Shown here: positions 1 to 6,200 of the stretch, in pieces
Numbering within the stretch: the first letter of the stretch is position 1
Layout of the letters: every line of letters begins with the position of its first letter
Assembly: GCA_038526275.1 (NCBI GenBank)
Contig: JBCBGY010000179.1
Span: forward strand, 1-9,016
Source: 188UL27-1 sp038526275
GTDB lineage: Bacteria > Pseudomonadota > Alphaproteobacteria > Rhodobacterales > Rhodobacteraceae
Reading direction: 5' to 3'
DNA length: 9,016 nt
Program-made: the position numbers and the translations under genes
Notes under the pieces: generated by a model
What the model was told of the DNA's origin: nothing
Database searches by the model: none
Seen by the model: only the letters and a program-made list of their open reading frames with translations

Positions 1-413
1 CGGGCTATCTGGGCTCCATCGGATTCGGTCTGCCCGCCGCGATGGGCGCCTGGGCGGCGACCCGCGATTTCGAGGCCTTCAAGGGGCGCAAGGTGATTTC
101 GATCTCCGGCGATGGCGGCTTCGGCCAATATCCGATGGAACTGACGACCGCCGTGAAACACAATATGGATATCACGCACCTGCTTTTGCATAACGGCGAG
201 CTTGGAAAAATTTCGAAAGAACAGCGCGCGGGCGAATGGCCGGTCTGGGAAACGGGCCTGCATAATCCCTCTTTTGCAGCTTTTGCCAAAATTTGCGGCG
301 CTCACGGCCAGAAGGTCGTAAATGCGGAAGATATTGAGCCGATACTGGCCAAAGCCTTGGAAATCGAAGGACCTGCGCTGGTGGAGTTCATGACTGATCC
401 GGAACTGGTTTAA
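1..413 (+). CDS. Thiamine-diphosphate-dependent enzyme, pyruvate oxidase/acetolactate synthase superfamily (C-terminal part)
   Basis: This is the last 136 residues of a cytoplasmic ThDP enzyme; the N-terminal and central domains lie left of the window. The reading frame is open from base 3 to the TAA at 411-413. What remains is the ThDP-binding (PP) domain: a GYLGSIGFGLPAAMGA stretch, then the cofactor motif that starts with SGDGG (GDG encoded at 108-116) and ends with the Asn of LLLHN about 28 residues later, which ligate Mg2+ and the diphosphate. The tail (LHNPSFAAFAKICGAHG, then EGPALVEF) resembles PoxB-type pyruvate dehydrogenase (quinone)/pyruvate oxidase more than biosynthetic acetolactate synthase. 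I infer decarboxylation of a 2-oxo acid; the substrate cannot be read from this fragment. Sulfoacetaldehyde acetyltransferase looks unlikely because the C-terminus is not of that type. It precedes the ABC genes on the same strand by 155 bases. Confidence 0.85.
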   Translation, partial: GYLGSIGFGLPAAMGAWAATRDFEAFKGRKVISISGDGGFGQYPMELTTAVKHNMDITHLLLHNGELGKISKEQRAGEWPVWETGLHNPSFAAFAKICGAHGQKVVNAEDIEPILAKALEIEGPALVEFMTDPELV

Positions 414-450
414 TCCGCCTGCCAATCCTGCCGTCGCCTCTGCACATTTT

Positions 451-478
451 TTGACCGCACACGGACCCGTGCTGAATT
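451..478 (+). promoter_or_regulatory. Possible promoter with an internal inverted repeat upstream of the ABC operon
   Basis: In the 155-base gene-free gap (414-568) TTGACC at 451-456 matches five of six bases of a sigma-70 -35 box. The best-spaced -10 candidate, TGAATT at 473-478 (16-base spacer), is poor. The spacer holds an inverted repeat CACGG-AC-CCGTG (460-471), which could be an operator for a dimeric regulator. A T6 run (447-452) precedes it, but no stem is visible upstream of that run, so it is not an evident terminator for the ThDP gene. The reading as promoter plus operator is inference. Confidence 0.25.
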
Positions 479-568
479 TTTGGGCCAAAGCTGTTGCATG
501 CTTGGGGCGACCGGGGTTTAGTCCCGTACCAAGATGGGCCGCAGAGCCATGGTCAGACGGGGACCCTT

Positions 569-1663
569 TTGGGAAATCATGTAAACGGCGACGCGTTCGT
601 CGAGTTCGATCGAGTGCAGAAGAGTTACGACGGCGAAACGCTCGTCGTCAAAGATCTCAACCTTTCCATGCCGAAGGGCGAATTTCTGACGATGCTTGGC
701 CCGTCAGGGTCTGGCAAAACGACCTGCTTGATGATGCTGGCGGGGTTTGAAACCGCCACCCATGGAGAAATCCGCCTTGACGGGTTGGAAATCAACAACA
801 TCCCGCCGCACAAACGCGGCATCGGCATGGTGTTCCAGAATTACGCGCTGTTTCCGCATATGAGCGTGGCCGAAAACCTGGCCTTCCCCTTGGAAGTCCG
901 AAAAATCGGCAAGTCGGACCGCGAGGCCAAGGTCAAGCGGGCGCTCAACATGGTGCAGATGGACGAATTTGGCAGCCGTCGTCCTGCACAACTGTCTGGC
1001 GGACAGCAGCAGCGCGTCGCCTTGGCCCGCGCGCTGGTGTTTGACCCGACCCTGGTGCTGATGGACGAACCGCTGGGGGCGCTCGACAAGCAACTGCGGG
1101 AACATATGCAGTATGAGATCAAGCACCTGCATGAAAATCTAGGTATCACAGTTGTTTACGTCACCCACGATCAGTCAGAGGCGCTGACAATGTCGGATCG
1201 TGTGGCCGTGTTCAATGATGGTGTGATCCAGCAGCTCGCCCCACCGGACGATTTGTATGAGCGGCCCGAAAACAGCTTCGTGGCGCAGTTCATTGGCGAG
1301 AACAACAAACTGCCGGGTACAGTGCGCGGACGATCGGGCGACCATGTCCATGTGGAGTTCGAAGATGGAAAGACCTGCCAGGCGTTGGCGGTCAGCCCGG
1401 TGGCTGATGGAGAACAGACACTGGTCTCGATCCGCCCGGAACGTGTGGAAGTGGGCCATGACGGGCTGACCAACGTAACGGAAGGCCAGGTATTGGAACT
1501 GATCTATCTGGGTGATCACATCCGGTGCCGGATGGATGTGCACGGCAATGACCAGTTTATCGTGAAACTGCCGAACGGGGCCAGCAAGGTCCCATTGTCG
1601 GTTGGACAAACGGCACCTGTCGGCTGGCTGCCGGAAGATGCTCGGGCACTGGACCCGATCTGA
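569..1663 (+). CDS. ABC transporter ATP-binding subunit, spermidine/putrescine (PotA) type
   Basis: Cytoplasmic ATPase that powers the importer encoded by the next three genes. With a TTG start at 569 it has 364 residues, normal for PotA-like proteins. Visible motifs: Walker A GPSGSGKT (44-51), Q-loop Gln90, signature LSGGQQQR (142-149), Walker B LVLMDEP (162-168), D-loop ALD (171-173) and H-loop His200. A C-terminal regulatory TOBE-type domain follows from about 245 to the end (SIRPERVEV around 287-295). No in-frame ATG precedes the conserved FVEFDRVQKSY stretch. TTG 569 has GGGGA (559-563) at good spacing and gives the family-like start MGNHVNGDAFVEF; a TTG at 494 would add 25 unconserved residues. 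The binding protein follows after 55 bases. Polyamine specificity is only the family default; see the binding protein. Confidence 0.93.
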   Translation: MGNHVNGDAFVEFDRVQKSYDGETLVVKDLNLSMPKGEFLTMLGPSGSGKTTCLMMLAGFETATHGEIRLDGLEINNIPPHKRGIGMVFQNYALFPHMSVAENLAFPLEVRKIGKSDREAKVKRALNMVQMDEFGSRRPAQLSGGQQQRVALARALVFDPTLVLMDEPLGALDKQLREHMQYEIKHLHENLGITVVYVTHDQSEALTMSDRVAVFNDGVIQQLAPPDDLYERPENSFVAQFIGENNKLPGTVRGRSGDHVHVEFEDGKTCQALAVSPVADGEQTLVSIRPERVEVGHDGLTNVTEGQVLELIYLGDHIRCRMDVHGNDQFIVKLPNGASKVPLSVGQTAPVGWLPEDARALDPI

Positions 1664-1670
1664 GAAACCG

Positions 1671-1687
1671 GACCTGACGGAGGTCAG
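1671..1687 (+). repeat. Small inverted repeat between ATPase and binding-protein genes
   Basis: GACCT (1671-1675) and AGGTC (1681-1685) can form a five-base-pair stem around GACGG; an alternative CTGAC/GTCAG pairing overlaps it. It lies in the 55-base gap upstream of the strong ribosome-binding site of the binding-protein gene. It is short and may have no function. Confidence 0.3.
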
Positions 1688-1718
1688 TGTTCGGAGACAA
1701 CCAAGGGGAGAAACAAAC

Positions 1719-2789
1719 ATGAACAAGACACTGCTGTTGACGACAGCTTTGGTGGTCGCAGGTTCGGCAAGCTTTGCTGCAGACCTGACCGTCATGAGCT
1801 GGGGCGGCGCTTACGGCAAGAGCCAGGTTGAGGCTTATAACAAGCCGTTCGCGGAAGAGACCGGCAAGGAAATCGTAATGGTCGACGCCGACAACCCGGC
1901 GACCCCGATCAAGGCACAGGTGGAAGCTGGAAACGTGACCATAGATGTGGCCGACGTGGAATATTCCGACGCTATCCGGCTATGCGATGAAGGTCTGCTG
2001 GAAGAGATCGATACATCCGCCTTGCCAGCCGCCCCAGACGGCACCGCCGCTGCTGACGATTTTATCGATGGCGCCCTGACCGATTGTGCGGTGGCCAACA
2101 TCGTTTGGTCGACCGTCTATGCTTATAACACCGCGAATGTCGAAGGCACGCCAGCAACGATGGCTGACTTCTTCGATCTGGAAACGTTCCCGGGAAAACG
2201 TGGCCTGCGCAAAGCGGCCAAGGCCAATCTTGAGATGGCCCTGATCGCCGACGGTGTACCGGCAGAAGAGGTGTACGACCTGTTAGAGACCGATGCCGGT
2301 GTGGACCAAGCTTTTGCCAAACTCGACACGATCAAGGACAGCATCGTTTGGTGGGAAGCCGGCGCTCAGCCGCCTCAGCTGCTGGCTGATGGTGAAGTTG
2401 CGATGTCGACAGCCTATAATGGCCGGATCTTCAATGCCGCAGTGGGCGAAGGCCAACCGTTCGAGATCGTCTGGGACGGCCAGATCCTCGACTTTGACCT
2501 GTTCGTGGTGCCGAAGGGCGCGCCGAACAAGGACTTTGCGATCGAATACATCAAATTCGCCACCGATACCCAGCGCCTGGCCGATCAGGCCAAATGGATC
2601 AGCTACGGCCCGGCCCGGAAATCTTCGGGCGAACTGGTCGGTCTGTTCCAGGACGGCAAGACCGAAATGGCCCCCCATATGCCAACAGCCGAGGCCAACC
2701 TGTCCAACGCTTTGGTCAATAACTTCGAATTCTGGGCCGACCGCGACACAGAGCTGAGCGAGCGCTTCAACGCCTGGCTCGCCCAGTAA
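1719..2789 (+). CDS. Periplasmic substrate-binding protein of a Pot-type ABC importer
   Basis: Exported solute receptor of the importer, 356 residues, usual for the PotD/PotF-like family. ATG 1719 follows a strong AAGGGGAG site (1703-1710). The first 20 residues are a Sec signal peptide: Lys3, hydrophobic LLLTTALVV, and a cleavage site SFA|ADL. The mature protein begins ADLTVMSWGGAYGKS, then shows the family pattern AYNT (135-138), VWWEAGAQPPQLLADGEVAM (210-229) and SYGPARKS (295-302). Cys89 and Cys123 could form a periplasmic disulfide. In E. coli PotD and PotF the first ligand tryptophan is followed by an acidic residue that contacts the amine; here the motif is SWGGAY without that acid. 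The ligand may thus be another small amine, amino acid or zwitterion. Two hairpins follow the stop codon before permease 1, fitting higher expression of this subunit than of the membrane parts. Confidence 0.93.
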   Translation: MNKTLLLTTALVVAGSASFAADLTVMSWGGAYGKSQVEAYNKPFAEETGKEIVMVDADNPATPIKAQVEAGNVTIDVADVEYSDAIRLCDEGLLEEIDTSALPAAPDGTAAADDFIDGALTDCAVANIVWSTVYAYNTANVEGTPATMADFFDLETFPGKRGLRKAAKANLEMALIADGVPAEEVYDLLETDAGVDQAFAKLDTIKDSIVWWEAGAQPPQLLADGEVAMSTAYNGRIFNAAVGEGQPFEIVWDGQILDFDLFVVPKGAPNKDFAIEYIKFATDTQRLADQAKWISYGPARKSSGELVGLFQDGKTEMAPHMPTAEANLSNALVNNFEFWADRDTELSERFNAWLAQ

Positions 2790-2798
2790 TCCAAAGGC

Positions 2799-2851
2799 CG
2801 CCCCGTAAACGGGGCGACACGACCACACTCGGCCCCGTCAGCGGGGCCGAG
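2799..2851 (+). repeat. Two tandem GC-rich stem-loops between binding-protein and permease 1 genes
   Basis: The first hairpin is CGCCCCG (2799-2805), loop TAAA, CGGGGCG (2810-2816): a perfect 7-bp stem 9 bases after the stop codon. The second is CTCGGCCCCG (2828-2837), loop TCAG, CGGGGCCGAG (2842-2851): a perfect 10-bp stem. Neither is followed by a T run, so they are not classical intrinsic terminators for readthrough into permease 1. Stem-loops in this position commonly protect the upstream message from 3' exonucleases or lower downstream expression, as known for the malE-malF junction; that role here is inference. Confidence 0.75.
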
Positions 2852-2877
2852 GCCGCCCAGTCCAACAGTGGGGAAGC

Positions 2878-4185
2878 ATGGCCGACGCCACCGCTAATTT
2901 TGATCTAGGAGCGGCAACCCCGCTTCAAACGGCCGATGGCCAGCCCCTGAAAGCCGCGTTGAAGGCAGCGCAAGCCCGGGCGAAACGGCGGGCCTTTTAT
3001 CTGGTTGCTCCGCTCCTGGCGTTTGTCCTGATCACCTTTATCGTGCCGATCGGGCAAATGCTGCACCAGTCCGTTTACAACGCGGACTTCACCATCAATG
3101 TGGATAAGGGCACGAAGGCAGAAACGCCGATCATGGTGAACCTTCAAGCCTGGTTTGAGCAAACCGGACCAAACACCCCGCCGGATGAAGCAGCATTTGC
3201 CGCATTGGTCCAGGATCTGGCGCACCTGAAAGAGTTGCGTGGGCAAGGCGAAGTCGGCACGCGCATCAACTATGACGTGCCCGGGACACGGTCACTTTTC
3301 ACCAAAACAGCCCGACGGTCGGATCGGCTGGAGGCGCCTTTCATGGAGGCGGTCCTCGACATCGATGAGGACTGGGCGGACCCGCAGCTGTGGCAGGCGA
3401 TGCGCACCGCATCCTCGCCCTATACTTTGAGCTTCTACCTTGCAGCGCTCGACATGACCCGGTCGGAGACCGGGGAGATCGTGGCAGTGCCGGAAAACCG
3501 CCAGATCCGGGTGAAACTCTTTTCCCGCACATTGACCCTATCGGTGATCATCACTGTACTCTGCTTCCTTCTGGCCTTTCCGATTGCCCATCTTTTGGCC
3601 ACCCTGCCGCTGCGATACTCAAACCTTCTGATGATCCTGGTCTTGCTCCCTTTCTGGACCTCGCTTCTGGTGCGAACAACCAGTTGGATTGTCCTGCTGC
3701 AAAGCCAAGGCGTTCTGAACGACACGATGGTCTCGCTTGGTATCCTGGGCGAAGATGGGCGTATCCAGATGATTTACAACGAAATGGGCACGGTCATCGC
3801 AATGACCCATATCCTGCTGCCTTTCATGGTTCTGCCGCTCTTTTCGGTTATGCGCACGATCAACCCGTCTTACGTACGCGCCGCTCGTTCTCTCGGCGCG
3901 ACGAGTTGGACGGCGTTCCGGCGGATCTACCTGCCGCAATGTGTGCCCGGGATCGGTGCTGGTGCCCTGCTCGTCTTCATTCTGGCGGTCGGCTACTACA
4001 TTACCCCGGCGCTCGTCGGCGGCGCAAAAGGCACGCTGATTTCAAACGAAATCGCATTCCACATGACAGACAGTCTGAACTGGTCGCTCGCCGCAGCGTT
4101 GGCCACGCTTCTCCTCGGAGGAGTATTGGCGCTCTACTGGCTGTACGACCGGCTCGTCGGCATTGACAACTTGAAACTCGGATGA
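2878..4185 (+). CDS. ABC transporter permease 1 (PotB type) with a large extracytoplasmic insert
   Basis: Inner-membrane channel subunit, 435 residues, far longer than the roughly 275-300 usual for PotB. ATG 2878 has GGGGAAG just upstream (2870-2876), rather close. About 40 polar residues come first, then predicted membrane segment 1 (around 40-62). Residues about 63-213 are hydrophilic and charged, and by the positive-inside orientation expected of this family should be periplasmic. Five more segments follow (about 216-244, 250-274, 302-325, 357-382, 402-424). The coupling helix for the ATPase is the EAA loop RAARSLGATSWTAFRRIYLP (334-353). The insert is in frame with no frameshift sign, and both flanks align with ordinary permease features, so it seems a genuine part of the protein. 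It pairs with permease 2 as a heterodimer. Substrate is unproven. Confidence 0.92.
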   Translation: MADATANFDLGAATPLQTADGQPLKAALKAAQARAKRRAFYLVAPLLAFVLITFIVPIGQMLHQSVYNADFTINVDKGTKAETPIMVNLQAWFEQTGPNTPPDEAAFAALVQDLAHLKELRGQGEVGTRINYDVPGTRSLFTKTARRSDRLEAPFMEAVLDIDEDWADPQLWQAMRTASSPYTLSFYLAALDMTRSETGEIVAVPENRQIRVKLFSRTLTLSVIITVLCFLLAFPIAHLLATLPLRYSNLLMILVLLPFWTSLLVRTTSWIVLLQSQGVLNDTMVSLGILGEDGRIQMIYNEMGTVIAMTHILLPFMVLPLFSVMRTINPSYVRAARSLGATSWTAFRRIYLPQCVPGIGAGALLVFILAVGYYITPALVGGAKGTLISNEIAFHMTDSLNWSLAAALATLLLGGVLALYWLYDRLVGIDNLKLG

Positions 4186-4226
4186 CGAACCAGCCCTTTC
4201 TTATTGGCGACAATATCCTGGGAGGT

Positions 4227-4246
4227 CCGGAGGGCTAGCCCTCCGG
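4227..4246 (+). repeat. Perfect 20-bp palindrome between the two permease genes
   Basis: CCGGAGGGCTAGCCCTCCGG is a perfect palindrome in the 84-base gap between the permeases. As RNA it can form an 8-bp stem with a CUAG loop, ending about 10 bases before the AAAAGG ribosome-binding site of permease 2 (4255-4260). There is no T run after it. It may be an intercistronic mRNA stem-loop like the pair at 2799-2851, or a dimeric protein site; the position between co-directional genes favours an RNA role. Confidence 0.65.
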
Positions 4247-4269
4247 CCGCTATCAAAAGGCACACCCGC

Positions 4270-5181
4270 ATGGCCCTTCCAAAACACGCCTCGACCCTGG
4301 AGAAGATCTGGCACTACACCTACCTGGTGATCTGCGGATTTGTTTTCTTCTTCCTGATTGCGCCGATCCTGATCGTCATCCCGCTCAGCTTCAATGCCGA
4401 GCCCTACTTCACCTTCACCGAGAAGATGCTGACTCTGAATCCAGACGGCTATTCAACCCGCTGGTACGACCTTCTACTGACGTTCGGAATGCAGAACCCT
4501 GACGCTGTCCGCGACGGGGACTGGTGGTCTGATGCCTGGGCCAATGCGGCCTGGATCAAAGCTGCCAAAAACTCGGCCATCATCGGTTTTTTCGCCACGA
4601 TCCTCGCAACGGTTCTGGGCACCTTGGCGGCGCTCGGCCTCAGCCGACCCGAAATGCCCTATCGCCGGACGATCATGGCCATTTTGATCTCCCCCATGAT
4701 CGTGCCCATCATCATCGTCGCCACGGGGATGTTCTTTTTCTACTCGCAGGTCGGATTGGCCAATTCATATGTCGGCGTGATCATGGCCCATGCCACGTTG
4801 GGCATCCCCTTTGTCATCATTACGGTCACAGCGACCTTGGTTGGATTTGACCATTCCCTGACCCGCGCCGCCGCCAACCTAGGAGCTTCGCCCACCACAA
4901 CCTTCTTCCGGATCATCATGCCCCTGATTTTGCCCGGCGTGATTTCCGGAGCACTCTTTGCCTTCGTCAGTTCCTTCGATGAAGTCGTCGTCGTACTGTT
5001 CATCGCTGATTTTGACCAACAGACAATCCCGCGACAAATGTGGAACGGCATCCGCGAACAAATCAGCCCGGCCATCCTGTCGGTAGCCACCATTCTGGTG
5101 GCATTCTCTATCGCGCTTCTTACCACGGTGGAATTGCTCCGCCGACGTTCCGAACGCTTGCGGGGCCTTACACCGGGATAA
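4270..5181 (+). CDS. ABC transporter permease 2 (PotC type)
   Basis: Second inner-membrane channel subunit, 303 residues, somewhat above the roughly 260-280 usual for PotC. ATG 4270 is preceded by AAAAGG at 4255-4260; starting upstream at TTG 4204 would translate through the palindrome and is unlikely. Predicted membrane segments lie at about 19-40, 102-124, 134-158, 164-192, 222-248 and 267-288. The EAA loop RAAANLGASPTTTFFRIIMP (199-218) contacts the ATPase. The loop between segments 1 and 2 (about 41-101) is longer than normal and tryptophan/acid-rich (GDWWSDAWANAAW, 83-95), in the same place as the much larger insert of permease 1. The C-terminus is basic (RRRSERLR), as expected for a cytoplasmic tail. 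It is the last transporter gene; the metallo-beta-lactamase-fold gene starts 70 bases further on. Confidence 0.93.
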   Translation: MALPKHASTLEKIWHYTYLVICGFVFFFLIAPILIVIPLSFNAEPYFTFTEKMLTLNPDGYSTRWYDLLLTFGMQNPDAVRDGDWWSDAWANAAWIKAAKNSAIIGFFATILATVLGTLAALGLSRPEMPYRRTIMAILISPMIVPIIIVATGMFFFYSQVGLANSYVGVIMAHATLGIPFVIITVTATLVGFDHSLTRAAANLGASPTTTFFRIIMPLILPGVISGALFAFVSSFDEVVVVLFIADFDQQTIPRQMWNGIREQISPAILSVATILVAFSIALLTTVELLRRRSERLRGLTPG

Positions 5182-5185
5182 CGGA

Positions 5186-5206
5186 TTTCCCTTGAAATGG
5201 GGGAAA
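5186..5206 (+). repeat. Small inverted repeat upstream of the metallo-beta-lactamase-fold gene
   Basis: TTTCCC (5186-5191) and GGGAAA (5201-5206) flank nine bases (TTGAAATGG) in the 70-base gap after permease 2. The loop contains TTGAAA, close to a -35 box, but no acceptable -10 box lies at normal spacing. It could be a small operator or a weak RNA stem. Confidence 0.3.
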
Positions 5207-5251
5207 CTTGGCACGATGTTCTACTATGCGTTGGCTAGTTGGAGCGCTGTA

Positions 5252-6133
5252 ATGCCGTACCCCATAGATATGGCCGTTCATCCCGCCGTGACCGGATTTT
5301 TCGACGGCGCCACCAATACGATCAGCTACGTGGTGCAAGAGCCCGACGGTTCGGCCTGCGCTGTAATCGATGCGGTCATGGACATTGACTATGCCGCCGG
5401 ACGGATCACCCATGACAGCGCTGACAAACTGATCGCTCACATCTCCGAACATAATCTATCGCTCGAATGGATCATCGAAACACATGTCCATGCGGATCAC
5501 TTGTCCGCCGCGCCTTACCTGCAGCAGCAGCTTGGCGGAAAAATCGGCATTGGGGCCAAGATCATCGAGGTCCAGGAAACGTTCGGGAAAGTCTTTAACG
5601 AAGGCACTGAATTTCAACGCGACGGGTCGCAGTTCGATGCGCTCTTTCAGGATGGCGACACATATCAAGTCGGCGCGATGAACTGCTTTGCCATGCACAC
5701 ACCGGGTCATACGCCCGCCTGCATGGTCCATGTCATGGGTGACGCTGCCTTTGCGGGCGATACGCTGTTCATGCCCGATGGAGGATCAGCGCGCTGCGAT
5801 TTTCCCGGCGGCTCCGCCGAAGAGCTCTATGACAGTATCCAGAAGGTCCTCGCGCTGCCCGATGCGACCCGGCTCTTCATCTGCCACGATTACGGCCCTG
5901 GTGGACGTGCGATCAGCTGGGAAACCACTGTTGGTGAGCAAAAGGCTGCAAACATCCATGTCGGCGGCAGCAAGAGCAAAGAAGAATTCGTCAAATTCCG
6001 AACCGAACGCGATGCCCAACTCTCGATGCCAAAGCTCATTATCCCATCGTTGCAAGTGAACATGCGCGCAGGCGAGGTGCCCAAGGACCCGAGCGGCAAT
6101 CCGATGCTAAAGGTCCCGGTCAACGGCCTTTAA
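5252..6133 (+). CDS. Metallo-beta-lactamase-fold metalloenzyme, persulfide dioxygenase/Blh-like
   Basis: Soluble enzyme of 293 residues without a signal peptide. ATG 5252 is chosen because GGAG (5241-5244) lies seven bases before it and the protein then starts MPYPIDMAVHPAV, right before the conserved fold; TTG 5192 and ATG 5216 are alternatives. Metal ligands are visible: THVHADH (His78, His80, Asp82, His83), His153 in HTPGHTPAC, Asp170 in GDTLF and His212 in CHDYGPGG. The motif DGGSARCDFPGG (176-187) after Asp170 is typical of the ETHE1/Blh persulfide (sulfur) dioxygenase branch, which uses one Fe(II) held by two His and one Asp to oxidise glutathione persulfide to sulfite. I do not see the features of a beta-lactamase proper. 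Persulfide oxidation is the favoured guess; a glyoxalase II-like thioester hydrolase is the alternative. Its position directly after the transporter suggests co-transcription. Confidence 0.85.
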   Translation: MPYPIDMAVHPAVTGFFDGATNTISYVVQEPDGSACAVIDAVMDIDYAAGRITHDSADKLIAHISEHNLSLEWIIETHVHADHLSAAPYLQQQLGGKIGIGAKIIEVQETFGKVFNEGTEFQRDGSQFDALFQDGDTYQVGAMNCFAMHTPGHTPACMVHVMGDAAFAGDTLFMPDGGSARCDFPGGSAEELYDSIQKVLALPDATRLFICHDYGPGGRAISWETTVGEQKAANIHVGGSKSKEEFVKFRTERDAQLSMPKLIIPSLQVNMRAGEVPKDPSGNPMLKVPVNGL

Positions 6134-6200
6134 GCCACTCAGAGACACCTAACGCCTTTAAATCTTAGAGGTTCAGCCACTTAAGCTGCCTTATCGACCT
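6134..6200 (+). other. Convergent intergenic gap
   Basis: These 67 bases separate the plus-strand metallo-beta-lactamase-fold gene from the minus-strand phosphatase gene, both of which end here. It is less GC-rich than its surroundings. I see no stable stem followed by a T run on either strand, so any terminator is either weak or factor-dependent. Confidence 0.5.

Noticed and set aside
1..413. Sulfoacetaldehyde acetyltransferase (Xsc) for the ThDP enzyme
   Set aside because: The C-terminal residues lack the Xsc-type tail and instead resemble PoxB-like enzymes, so a taurine pathway cannot be supported from this fragment.
447..452. T6 run as terminator of the ThDP gene
   Set aside because: No stable stem precedes it; the upstream bases are C/T-rich and unpaired.
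1175..1795. Open frame of about 206 codons on the minus strand across the ATPase/binding-protein junction
   Set aside because: Antisense to two clear genes, with no recognisable motif or start signal.
3390..4166. Open frame of about 258 codons within permease 1, same strand, other frame
   Set aside because: Composition is that of a shifted frame (Arg/Pro/His-rich, no membrane segments) and the permease frame has clear conserved motifs.
4204..4269. Earlier TTG start for permease 2
   Set aside because: It would encode the perfect palindrome and a basic, unconserved leader; ATG 4270 has AAAAGG upstream and a normal N-terminus.
5208..5223. Possible sigma-54 promoter (TTGGCACG) upstream of the metallo-beta-lactamase-fold gene
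   Set aside because: The -24 half matches well, but the required GC of the -12 element is absent at the correct distance (TCTA instead of TTGC).
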